Shown: piece by piece, positions 1-5,209 of the stretch
Layout: each line of letters starts with the position of its first letter
Numbering within the stretch: the stretch's first letter is position 1
Assembly: GCA_934418055.1 (NCBI GenBank)
Contig: CAKRWX010000126.1
Coordinates: 1-7,028, forward strand
DNA length: 7,028 bases
Origin: an uncultured Lachnospiraceae bacterium
GTDB taxonomy: Bacteria; Bacillota; Clostridia; Lachnospirales; Lachnospiraceae
Direction: 5' to 3'
Program-made: the position numbers and the translations under genes
Notes under the pieces: generated by a model
Told to the model about the DNA's origin: nothing
Seen by the model: the letters and a program-made list of their open reading frames with translations, nothing else
The model's database searches: none

Positions 1-240
1 CTTTGCAGCAGAGCTTGAGGAGGCAGAAGAAAAGCCAAGAACACTACCGCCTAAATTTAACATAGCGGCTTCAAAACTCAAACGAGTACGTGTGCTTGGC
101 TCATAAAATAAAGTTGCGATTTTCTTTCCGTCACATACATGAGCGTATTTCTTTGGGTTATGCTCAATGTCAGTGGCTAAGTCCAGTAATTGGTCAATTT
201 CTTCCACAGAGAAATCCAGTGGGTTTAACAGATGTCTCAT
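1..240 (-). CDS. pyrB: Aspartate carbamoyltransferase catalytic chain, N-terminal 80 residues (runs off the left edge)
   Basis: The enzyme condenses carbamoyl phosphate with L-aspartate to N-carbamoyl-aspartate, the committed step of pyrimidine synthesis in the cytosol. Reading the minus strand from the ATG at 240 gives 80 uninterrupted codons ending exactly at the window edge, about a quarter of the usual ~305 residues. The carbamoyl-phosphate loop [11 protein letters not shown] is at residues 47-57, with S49-T50-R51-T52-R53 matching the family's STRTR. It is followed by LGGSVLGF and the Ser-rich start of the 80s loop ending in K80. Ornithine carbamoyltransferase is unlikely because it has S-T-R-T-R-C/T and lacks the LGGSVLGF context. 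The start is supported by AGGGAG about 7 nt upstream. The neighbouring P1-peptidase gene points the same way, but pyrB has its own promoter, so it is probably a separate unit. Confidence 0.94.
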   Translation of the reverse strand, partial: MRHLLNPLDFSVEEIDQLLDLATDIEHNPKKYAHVCDGKKIATLFYEPSTRTRLSFEAAMLNLGGSVLGFSSASSSSAAK

Positions 241-269
241 AGCGAACTCCCTTCTTTTCATTTCTCCCT

Positions 270-299
270 ATTATATAAGAAATCGACCAAAAATACCAG
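270..299 (-). promoter_or_regulatory. Candidate sigma-A promoter of pyrB
   Basis: On the minus strand a perfect TATAAT (270-275) lies about 30 nt before the pyrB ATG. An 18-bp spacer separates it from a weak -35, CTGGTA (294-299). The upstream flank is very A/T-rich. The implied leader is only about 20-25 nt and contains just the ribosome binding site. A PyrR attenuator (anti-terminator plus terminator) cannot fit, so control must act at initiation, at translation, or by another route. Confidence 0.6.
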
Positions 300-429
300 A
301 GCTTTTTTTATGAAATATCCTAATAAAATTCTTTAAATTTTGTTAATTTTGTGAAACAATAGGTTCAATTCCGGCGATCGGGTGCGGAAGCGTCTGGAGT
401 CCCGGGTAGGGAAAGGAAATTCTGAGCAG

Positions 430-1392
430 TTACTCCGGAAGATCCCTGGAAGCTTTGACTGCGATCTGGATAGCTTCTGCCATGACTTCAGCGGCTAAAG
501 TTCCGGTCATATTGAGATCCGCAGGGACGTTTCCGATGGAGGCGGCATAAATGGAATCTCCGTCTGCCATGGTTCCCACGGGGTTGATACAGCGGGCGTA
601 GGCACAGCGGGTCATGGATGCCAGCTTGTTTAATTCTGCTTTGGAGAAGCGGCCATTGGTGGTGATGGCGCTGATGGTGGTGTTGCCGCCTTTTCCGGTA
701 AAAAGGTCCGTTTGCTGGATCAGCTTATAAAACTCTTCCCGGCTATCATAAAATCCGCTTTCATCCGGTTTCTTTGGTCCGGCGATCTGCATACCGGTAG
801 AAGGATCATAGATATCACCTAAGGCATTCAGTACCACGACAGCGGCGACCATCAGCTCTCCGGCAGATACAGCATAGATGCCAAGTCCGGTTTTTGTGGC
901 TCTTTCCCGTCCGCAGATTTTGCCTACGCTGGCGCCGCAGCCTCCGCCGACGATACCGGAAATGGGGTGGTTTTTCTCAGCGTCCACACAGGCTGCGTAT
1001 CCCATGGCTGCGTCAGGACGGATGTCTGCCCGTCCGATCCCCAGATCATAGATGCAGGACTGAAGCACCAGCGGAACCTTGGCGAATCCGGTCTCATAGC
1101 CAATTCCATGTTCCTCCAGATACCGCATCACACCATCGCTGGCTGCCAGGCCGTAAGCGGAGCCGCCGGATAGGACGATGGCATTGATAGGATTATCGGC
1201 AGTCAATGGGCTTGCCAGCGGCGTCTCACGGGAAGCAGGGCCGCCGCCGCTGATGTCCACGCCTACTTTGGCTCCCTGATCAAAGAGCAGGACGGTAACG
1301 CCGGTCATGGCCTCGTAGTCCTGGGCATTACCGATGCGGAGACCAGGAAGGGCAGTGATAGGGATTTCTTTTAAGCTTTGGAATAATTTCAT
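430..1392 (-). CDS. P1-family self-processing peptidase (DmpA / NylC / BapA-like aminopeptidase or amidohydrolase)
   Basis: Members of this family (MEROPS P1, old S58) are N-terminal-nucleophile hydrolases. A precursor cuts itself into alpha and beta chains, and the newly exposed Ser or Thr attacks the substrate. Known activities include D/L-aminopeptidase (DmpA), beta-peptidyl aminopeptidase (BapA) and nylon-oligomer hydrolase (NylC). The 320-residue length is normal. Family hallmarks are LPGLRIGNAQD (15-25), the LSGGSAYGLAASDGV segment (74-88), and GGNTTI (235-240). By analogy with NylC, the cut would fall between N237 and T238, making T238 the nucleophile. Gly-rich GIVGGGCGASVGK lies at 146-158. 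No signal peptide is visible, so the protein is cytosolic. The start at 1392 has a perfect AGGAGG 8 nt upstream. The ECF S-component gene ends 100 bp upstream on the same strand with no T-tailed terminator between, so cotranscription is likely. The family call is firm; the substrate cannot be told from sequence. Confidence 0.9.
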   Translation of the reverse strand: MKLFQSLKEIPITALPGLRIGNAQDYEAMTGVTVLLFDQGAKVGVDISGGGPASRETPLASPLTADNPINAIVLSGGSAYGLAASDGVMRYLEEHGIGYETGFAKVPLVLQSCIYDLGIGRADIRPDAAMGYAACVDAEKNHPISGIVGGGCGASVGKICGRERATKTGLGIYAVSAGELMVAAVVVLNALGDIYDPSTGMQIAGPKKPDESGFYDSREEFYKLIQQTDLFTGKGGNTTISAITTNGRFSKAELNKLASMTRCAYARCINPVGTMADGDSIYAASIGNVPADLNMTGTLAAEVMAEAIQIAVKASRDLPE

Positions 1393-1416
1393 CGATCAAT
1401 CCTCCTGAAAGTAAGC

Positions 1417-1452
1417 TGGCGGAATATCCGGCCACTGCCAGACACTCCGCCA
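1417..1452 (-). repeat. Intergenic hairpin ahead of the P1-peptidase ribosome binding site
   Basis: Arms TGGCGGA and TCCGCCA (7 bp, 1446-1452 with 1417-1423) enclose a loop that can form a smaller CTGG/CCGG stem. No T-run follows on the minus strand, so it does not look like an intrinsic terminator. It sits about 10 nt before the AGGAGG of the peptidase gene and could act as an mRNA stabiliser or processing element. A shorter CTGCTT/AAGCAG palindrome overlaps the end of the upstream gene. Confidence 0.45.
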
Positions 1453-1492
1453 AAAGTTGTAAATGAACAGATATTTTTGTGAAGCTGAGCTA

Positions 1493-2110
1493 TTACTGCT
1501 TCAAAGCAGCGGCCAGTCCTCTGGAAACAGCGCTTGCTAAGAAGGTACATACCACAGCCTCGATCAGACCCTGCAGTCCCACAAACAGAACCACGAAAAT
1601 AAATGGGTTTGCCGCGCCTAATTTGGAAGCCAGGCTCTGGATATAATCGGTGCGGTAGAAGAACAGCACCAGGGAACTCATAAATAACACGGTATTTAAT
1701 ACTGGGCATGCCAGGCTGGCAGCGATGTACGCACCATTTTTGGAAAACTTCTTTACTGCCTGGAATACCAGACCGCATAACCAGCCTTCTAAGATACGTG
1801 GAACCAGTAAGGTAAATAACAGGCCAAATGGGTTGATCTGCAGCAGAGCCGCACTGAATGCGGAACCACCGGTCATGGCCATAGCAATGCTGGTGCAGCC
1901 AAATGCTGCGCCGCAGACTGCTCCGGCTGCCGGTCCTAAGATGATGGCGCCCACTGCCACAGGAACAGTCAGGAATGTAATGGTAAGTCCCGGAGTTCTT
2001 AAGTATCCAAGAGGTGAGAATGCCATGATCACGATGATGGCCACCATCAGAGCAAGCTTGGTCATGAATAAGGTCCGGGTACGGGTCATAGTTACAGTTG
2101 AATTTTTCAT
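1493..2110 (-). CDS. ECF transporter S component (substrate-binding membrane subunit), possibly pantothenate-type
   Basis: This is a 205-residue, very hydrophobic protein with about six membrane helices: near 16-33, 42-60, 62-80, 93-117, 127-150 and 168-195. It matches the ECF S-component fold (PF12822-like). Recognisable segments are the SPLGYL loop (32-37), the FLTVPVAVGAIILGPAAGAVCG helix pair (46-67), INPFGLLFTLLVPRILEGWLCG (92-113), and a final Gly/Ala-rich helix. The S component captures a vitamin or other micronutrient and is energised by EcfA/EcfA'/EcfT. None of those is encoded here, so it would be a group II member using a shared module. The LGP-AAG-GxxFG arrangement resembles S components annotated as pantothenate transporters (PanT) in clostridia. 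I treat that as a weak recollection, since S-component specificity is hard to read by eye. The start at 2110 is supported by AAGGAG (2117-2122). The downstream peptidase gene may share its transcript. Confidence 0.85.
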   Translation of the reverse strand: MKNSTVTMTRTRTLFMTKLALMVAIIVIMAFSPLGYLRTPGLTITFLTVPVAVGAIILGPAAGAVCGAAFGCTSIAMAMTGGSAFSAALLQINPFGLLFTLLVPRILEGWLCGLVFQAVKKFSKNGAYIAASLACPVLNTVLFMSSLVLFFYRTDYIQSLASKLGAANPFIFVVLFVGLQGLIEAVVCTFLASAVSRGLAAALKQ

Positions 2111-2177
2111 TGTTTTCTCCTTTTTGTCTGATAAAACGGCACCTATGGGTGTTCCCCTGTTTTTCAGCTCTTATATA

Positions 2178-2206
2178 ATAATAGAAATCATGGGGATTAC
2201 AATGAA
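2178..2206 (-). promoter_or_regulatory. Candidate proximal promoter of the ECF gene
   Basis: On the minus strand TATTAT (2178-2183) follows TTCATT (2201-2206) after a 17-bp spacer; a second overlapping TATTAT sits at 2175-2180. The -35 is weak (3 of 6). It would give a leader of about 60 nt. TTGTAA slightly downstream is an alternative -35 but needs a 19-bp spacer. Confidence 0.4.
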
Positions 2207-2254
2207 CGAAACGCTTACGAATGAATCTGACAGATCAAAACAGAATCCTGCATT

Positions 2255-2283
2255 TTGTATACAAACAAGACAATCGTATACAA
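2255..2283. promoter_or_regulatory. Pair of GTATAC operator-like sites
   Basis: TTGTATACAA at 2255-2264 is a perfect 10-bp palindrome. A second, one-base-changed copy (TCGTATACAA) lies at 2274-2283, with centres 19 bp apart. Together the outer halves form an 8-bp inverted repeat (TTGTATAC / GTATACAA, 2255-2262 with 2276-2283). The shape TNGT..ACNA recalls operators of the FadR branch of GntR regulators; that assignment is inference. The sites lie about 50 bp upstream of the proximal ECF promoter and inside the leader of the distal one. Confidence 0.45.
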
Positions 2284-2438
2284 GCAGAAATGTAAAAATC
2301 ACAGGAAGTTTTTCCACCAGTTGCAGCCGTAAATGGTCCGCACAGGTCCCTTTGATCCTGCAAAATAAAAGATTTGCTGCCGCGAGGATGCGTCAGACTT
2401 GTCACTGATACATTTTCCTAAGAATAACGTTCAGCTTT

Positions 2439-2466
2439 ACTATAACATAAATTTTTATTTCGACAA
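2439..2466 (-). promoter_or_regulatory. Candidate distal promoter of the ECF gene
   Basis: On the minus strand TTGTCG (2461-2466) and TATAGT (2439-2444) are separated by 16 bp in a strongly A/T-rich stretch. This is a better match to the sigma-A consensus than the proximal candidate. Transcription would begin near 2432 and run through a leader of about 320 nt before the ECF start codon. Confidence 0.45.
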
Positions 2467-2476
2467 GTAGCTGAAA

Positions 2477-2497
2477 TGTATTTTTTCTAAAAATACA
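2477..2497. repeat. A/T-rich 9-bp inverted repeat between the divergent promoters
   Basis: Arms TGTATTTTT (2477-2485) and AAAAATACA (2489-2497) are perfectly complementary around the three bases TCT. It lies 10 bp upstream of the -35 of the distal minus-strand promoter and about 70 bp upstream of the plus-strand promoter. A regulator site for either direction or a local cruciform is plausible. It has a T-tract but a purely A/T stem, so it would be a poor terminator. Confidence 0.4.
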
Positions 2498-2528
2498 AAA
2501 GTTTTTGAAGGTTCCGGGGTAATAAAAC

Positions 2529-2560
2529 AACCGATAGGAAACCGTAAGAAACTGTAAGAA
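2529..2560 (+). promoter_or_regulatory. 10-bp phased direct repeats upstream of the ABC operon promoter
   Basis: Two adjacent repeats, AAACCGTAAG (2539-2548) and AAACTGTAAG (2549-2558), differ at one position. A weaker third copy, AACCGATAGG (2529-2538), precedes them, with one extra base inside. The GTAAG-N5-GTAAG layout, one unit per helical turn and ending about 10 bp before the -35, is how OmpR/PhoB-class response regulators usually bind (compare GTAAA-N5-GTAAA of CpxR). No such regulator is encoded in the window, so the partner is unknown. Confidence 0.5.
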
Positions 2561-2568
2561 TTAATGAC

Positions 2569-2597
2569 GGGACAGAAAGCAGTTTATCGTGTATTAT
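2569..2597 (+). promoter_or_regulatory. Candidate promoter of the ABC operon
   Basis: GGGACA (2569-2574, 4 of 6 to TTGACA) and TATTAT (2592-2597, 5 of 6) are separated by exactly 17 bp. This predicts a start near 2604 and a leader of about 45 nt to the TTG start. The sub-optimal -35 with phased repeats just upstream suggests an activator-dependent promoter. Confidence 0.55.
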
Positions 2598-2634
2598 AGA
2601 AACAGAAAAAAAGACACAAAATAGACACAATTTG

Positions 2635-2641
2635 AAGGAGG
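2635..2641 (+). promoter_or_regulatory. Ribosome binding site that fixes the TTG start of the ATPase gene
   Basis: AAGGAGG lies 8 nt before the TTG at 2650. The same frame has an earlier TTG at 2632, but that codon touches the Shine-Dalgarno sequence itself and has no site of its own. Translation from 2650 is therefore much more likely. Confidence 0.8.
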
Positions 2642-2649
2642 GATTCGCA

Positions 2650-3498
2650 TTGGCGGTTCCGATCATTGAAGTAAAAAATTTATATAAGATCTATAAGGTA
2701 GGCGATACCAGGGTCCATGCGCTGGATGGGGTGGATTTTACCATCAACAAAGGAGAGTTCTGTGCCATCGTTGGTCCGTCCGGTTCTGGTAAATCTACGT
2801 TATTAAATATGTTAGCCGGACTGGAGAAGCCGACCAAAGGTGAGATCATCATTGATAAGATCCACATTGAGCATATGACTGAGAATCAGCTGGTAGAGTT
2901 CAGGCGTAAGCGCGTGGGGTTTATTTTTCAGTCCTACAACCTGTTAAAGACGCTGAATGCCGTGGAAAATGTGGCATTGCCTCTGTCATTCCGTGGCATG
3001 GCGAAGAAGGAGCGGAATGCCATTGCGGAGAAATACTTAAAGCTGGTGGGACTGGAAAAACAGATGTACCACATGGCCAATGCCATGTCCGGTGGACAGC
3101 AGCAGCGAGTGGGAATTGCGAGGGCTCTGGCGGTGAATCCCAGGATTATTTTTGCGGATGAGCCTACAGGAAATCTGGATTCCAAGACGACCATGGAGAT
3201 CCTGAAGCTGATGCGGCGGATCGTGCGGGAGCAGCAGCAGACGTTGATTATGGTAACCCATGACAATCACCTGGCATCCTATGCCGACCGGCTGTTCCAT
3301 ATTGTAGATGGAAAGATATTTAAGATAGAAGAGTTACATCATGAAGATGATCTGGAGGAGAAAAAAGAAGATGAAAAAGTTATGGAAACAGGGGCTGACC
3401 ATGGCAATGGCGGCAATGATGGCGACAGCGGTGCCGGTGAGCGGGCTGACGGGGGCGATGGGGCCGATGACGGCGATGGCATCACCCATGAACAATAA
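2650..3498 (+). CDS. ABC transporter ATP-binding protein, MacB/LolD type, with acidic C-terminal tail
   Basis: This cytosolic ATPase powers the permease encoded two genes downstream. Numbered from the TTG start (282 residues), it shows a Y-rich A-loop region (YKIYKVG, 12-18), Walker A GPSGSGKST (42-50), Q-loop Gln94 in FIFQSYNLL, and signature MSGGQQQRV (146-154, with Met in place of the usual Leu). Walker B IIFADEP (166-172, catalytic E171), the D-loop NLDS (175-178) and His204 in the H-loop follow. FQSYNLL and ADEPTGNLDS are typical of the MacB/LolD/FtsE (3.A.1.122/125) branch rather than nutrient importers. The domain normally ends near VDGKI (219-223). Here about 59 extra residues follow: first Glu/Lys-rich, then a low-complexity Gly/Asp stretch. 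The last 128 nt are shared, in a different frame, with the signal-peptide coding region of the next gene, so the tail may be a by-product of a lost stop codon. Confidence 0.93.
   Translation: MAVPIIEVKNLYKIYKVGDTRVHALDGVDFTINKGEFCAIVGPSGSGKSTLLNMLAGLEKPTKGEIIIDKIHIEHMTENQLVEFRRKRVGFIFQSYNLLKTLNAVENVALPLSFRGMAKKERNAIAEKYLKLVGLEKQMYHMANAMSGGQQQRVGIARALAVNPRIIFADEPTGNLDSKTTMEILKLMRRIVREQQQTLIMVTHDNHLASYADRLFHIVDGKIFKIEELHHEDDLEEKKEDEKVMETGADHGNGGNDGDSGAGERADGGDGADDGDGITHEQ
3354..3360 (+). promoter_or_regulatory. Internal ribosome binding site for the Ig-like protein gene
   Basis: GGAGGAG lies inside the ATPase reading frame, 10 nt before the ATG at 3371. It favours this start over an in-frame ATG at 3341, which has only a poor purine tract upstream. 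Starting at 3371 also gives a clean signal peptide beginning MKKLWKQ. Confidence 0.7.
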
Positions 3499-5209
3499 CA
3501 GCGATGAGATTGTGACAAAATCCATTTCCAAAGGAAAAATTGGAAGAAGTATGAATATCAATTTCGTTGTAAGAAATGAGAGTGGTGGGGACTGGGAAAA
3601 CGTAGTGGTTGGAATCGAAGAGCAGGATTTTACCATGTCAAAACCGGATGCTATTGCTGGTGATTATGTATTTCCATTTGAAATTACAGAAAATACCTTT
3701 AAAACAACAACGCTGGGAACTGTGCAGGCCGGAAAAGAGAAAAATGCTTCTTTGACAGCCAGAGTGAGGGCTGATCTTTCGGAAGGTTACTATTCTGTTC
3801 CCATTGTGATCTACAGTAAGTCTGGAGATTCCAGAAGTGCCATTGCCTACGGTGAAGTCCTGGTCTGGGTCACGAAACCAGGTGCCAACGATAAGGATAA
3901 TGATCCGGACCGCCAGATTTCCTTTACTCTTGGTGAAGGCCAGGCAACTCCATACGGTGATTACCCCAACGTGATGGATTTTGCCATCAATATGCGCAAT
4001 TCCGGTATTTCCGAGGCCAGGGATGTGACTGCTTCCATGGTACTCAGCAAGGACAGCAACGAATTTCCATTTGCCATTAACGAAGGCAATTATGACCGGA
4101 AATACGAAAAGATCGCTGCCGGTGAAACAGTATCGATGCCATACAGCTTTGCGATCCGTTCCGATGCCTATACCGGATACTATCCGTTAAAATTTGAGAT
4201 TACATATCGGGAGACAGCGACAGGAGATCTTCAGAAAATAGAAGAAGAGTTCTGGGTTCATGTGAAGAATAAGGAAAAAGAGGACGATTCTAAGGATTTC
4301 AATGAGAATGACCGTACCAAGGCCCGTCTTGTAGTAGACAGCTTTGAAACGATACCGAAGGAGATTGTTGCCGGAGAGAATTTCCAGCTGATCCTGCGGA
4401 TGAAGAATGCGTCTTCCAGCATTGGCGCCAGCAACATTTTATTCTCCCTGGAATCGGAGAAGGTCAGTGACAGTGCGGTATTTACGACTGCTTCCGGCTC
4501 CAGCTCTGTGGTAGTGAATTCCCTGGGGGCAGGTGAGGTGACAGAGTTAAAGATCGATATGCAGTCCAAGGCGGGGATCGACCAGCGTTCTTATGCGCTG
4601 AATATCAAGGAAACCTACGACAGCCCGGAATTTAAGAATGCTTCAGAGACGGTCAGCATTGATATCCCGTTAAAACAGATTGCCCGGCTGAATACCGGAA
4701 CCATCGAAGTTATGCCGTCCAGCATGGAAGTGGGGAATGAGAGCAACATTATGTTCCCGATCAATAATACGGGCCGTGTGATCCTTTATAATGTGACTGT
4801 GGCATTCCAGGCAGATTCCATCGTGCCGACCGATACGTATGTGGGCAACATTAAGCCGGGTGAGACGGGCAATGTGGATGTGATGGTGACTGGTGCAGCA
4901 GCAACCACCGATGACGGGAAGGTAAAGATTCTGATCACCTATGAGGATGAAAATGGCATTCAGCAGGAGCCGATCGAGAAGGAACTGAACCTGTATGTGA
5001 CAGAGCCCATGGACGACAGTGATATGGACATGGATGCAGGAAACTTCGATGATACCGTTGACCAGGAGCCAGCAGGAATCCAGAAATATCTGAAATTCAT
5101 CATTCCTGCAGCGGCAGTTCTGGCAGTAGCGGCCATAACCGTGGTGGTAGTAAAGAAAAAGAAGAAAAAAGCTTCACAGGAAGAGGATGTAGACGATGAG
5201 ATTTCTTGA
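3371..5209 (+). CDS. Secreted, membrane-anchored protein with about four Ig-like (NEW3/CARDB, COG1361-type) domains
   Basis: The protein has 612 residues from the ATG at 3371. An N-terminal signal peptide (KK..K n-region, Ala/Met-rich core, likely cut after AMA at 35-37) leads into about four repeated beta-sandwich units, roughly 47-167, 182-298, 318-432 and 438-543. Each has the pattern hydrophobic-x-F-x-hydrophobic-R/N-N-S/T-G followed by xVxVxI strands (FVVRNESGGDWENVVVGI, FAINMRNSGISEARDVTASM, LRMKNASSSIGASNILFSL, FPINNTGRVILYNVTVAF). An acidic linker follows, then one membrane helix (about 575-594), six lysines as stop-transfer, and a short acidic cytosolic tail. There is no cysteine, so it is not a lipoprotein, and no LPXTG motif. 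I infer an extracellular Ig stalk held in the membrane beside the ABC permease. It may replace the HlyD-type adaptor of MacAB systems or present or bind substrate. It overlaps the ATPase gene by 128 nt and the permease gene by 14 nt, so translation is probably coupled. The exact function is unknown. Confidence 0.85.
   Translation: MKKLWKQGLTMAMAAMMATAVPVSGLTGAMGPMTAMASPMNNNSDEIVTKSISKGKIGRSMNINFVVRNESGGDWENVVVGIEEQDFTMSKPDAIAGDYVFPFEITENTFKTTTLGTVQAGKEKNASLTARVRADLSEGYYSVPIVIYSKSGDSRSAIAYGEVLVWVTKPGANDKDNDPDRQISFTLGEGQATPYGDYPNVMDFAINMRNSGISEARDVTASMVLSKDSNEFPFAINEGNYDRKYEKIAAGETVSMPYSFAIRSDAYTGYYPLKFEITYRETATGDLQKIEEEFWVHVKNKEKEDDSKDFNENDRTKARLVVDSFETIPKEIVAGENFQLILRMKNASSSIGASNILFSLESEKVSDSAVFTTASGSSSVVVNSLGAGEVTELKIDMQSKAGIDQRSYALNIKETYDSPEFKNASETVSIDIPLKQIARLNTGTIEVMPSSMEVGNESNIMFPINNTGRVILYNVTVAFQADSIVPTDTYVGNIKPGETGNVDVMVTGAAATTDDGKVKILITYEDENGIQQEPIEKELNLYVTEPMDDSDMDMDAGNFDDTVDQEPAGIQKYLKFIIPAAAVLAVAAITVVVVKKKKKKASQEEDVDDEIS

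Larger units (their letters stand above)
2111..2438 (-). other. Long candidate 5' leader / control region of the ECF gene
   Basis: No convincing gene lies in this stretch on either strand. If the distal promoter (2439-2466) is used, the transcript carries about 320 nt before the ATG. I looked for riboswitch cores on the minus strand (TPP, FMN, THF, cobalamin, SAM, preQ1, T-box) and recognised none. Visible pieces are GGAA/TTCC near 2300-2311, an ACCA/TGGT stem around 2314-2335, a possible long-range GCAGC/GCTGC pairing (2377-2381 with 2321-2325), and a CACC/GGTG mini-hairpin about 20 nt before the ribosome binding site. These are weak individually. Confidence 0.3.

Noticed and set aside
894..1187. 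Plus-strand open frames opposite the P1 peptidase
   Set aside because: Arg/Cys/Pro/His-rich composition typical of antisense reading of a G+C-rich gene; no ribosome binding site and no family resemblance.
1389..1778. A 129-codon minus-strand frame overlapping the ECF gene and the intergenic gap
   Set aside because: It is an alternative frame of the ECF gene region. It ends just before the peptidase start and lacks coding character compared with the helix-rich main frame.
1725..2408. A 227-codon plus-strand open frame across the ECF gene and its upstream region
   Set aside because: It is antisense to a clear six-helix membrane protein, has no ribosome binding site, and its product shows no recognisable domain. 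Its extension past 2110 looks like chance.
2111..2438. T-box or a known vitamin riboswitch upstream of the ECF gene
   Set aside because: No GGTGGNACCGCG-type T-box sequence and none of the conserved cores of TPP, FMN, THF, preQ1 or cobalamin switches could be found on the minus strand.
2529..2560. CRISPR-like array
   Set aside because: The repeats are only 10 bp with no spacers, fitting regulator half-sites and not CRISPR. No other repeat/spacer pattern exists in the window.
2632..2649. Earlier TTG (2632) as start of the ATPase
   Set aside because: The codon touches the AAGGAGG site. The TTG at 2650 has ideal 8-nt spacing and gives the usual short N-terminus before the first beta-strand.
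3341..3370. ATG at 3341 as start of the Ig-like protein
   Set aside because: It would add ten residues (Arg/Lys-rich) before an already complete signal peptide, and it lacks the GGAGGAG that precedes 3371.
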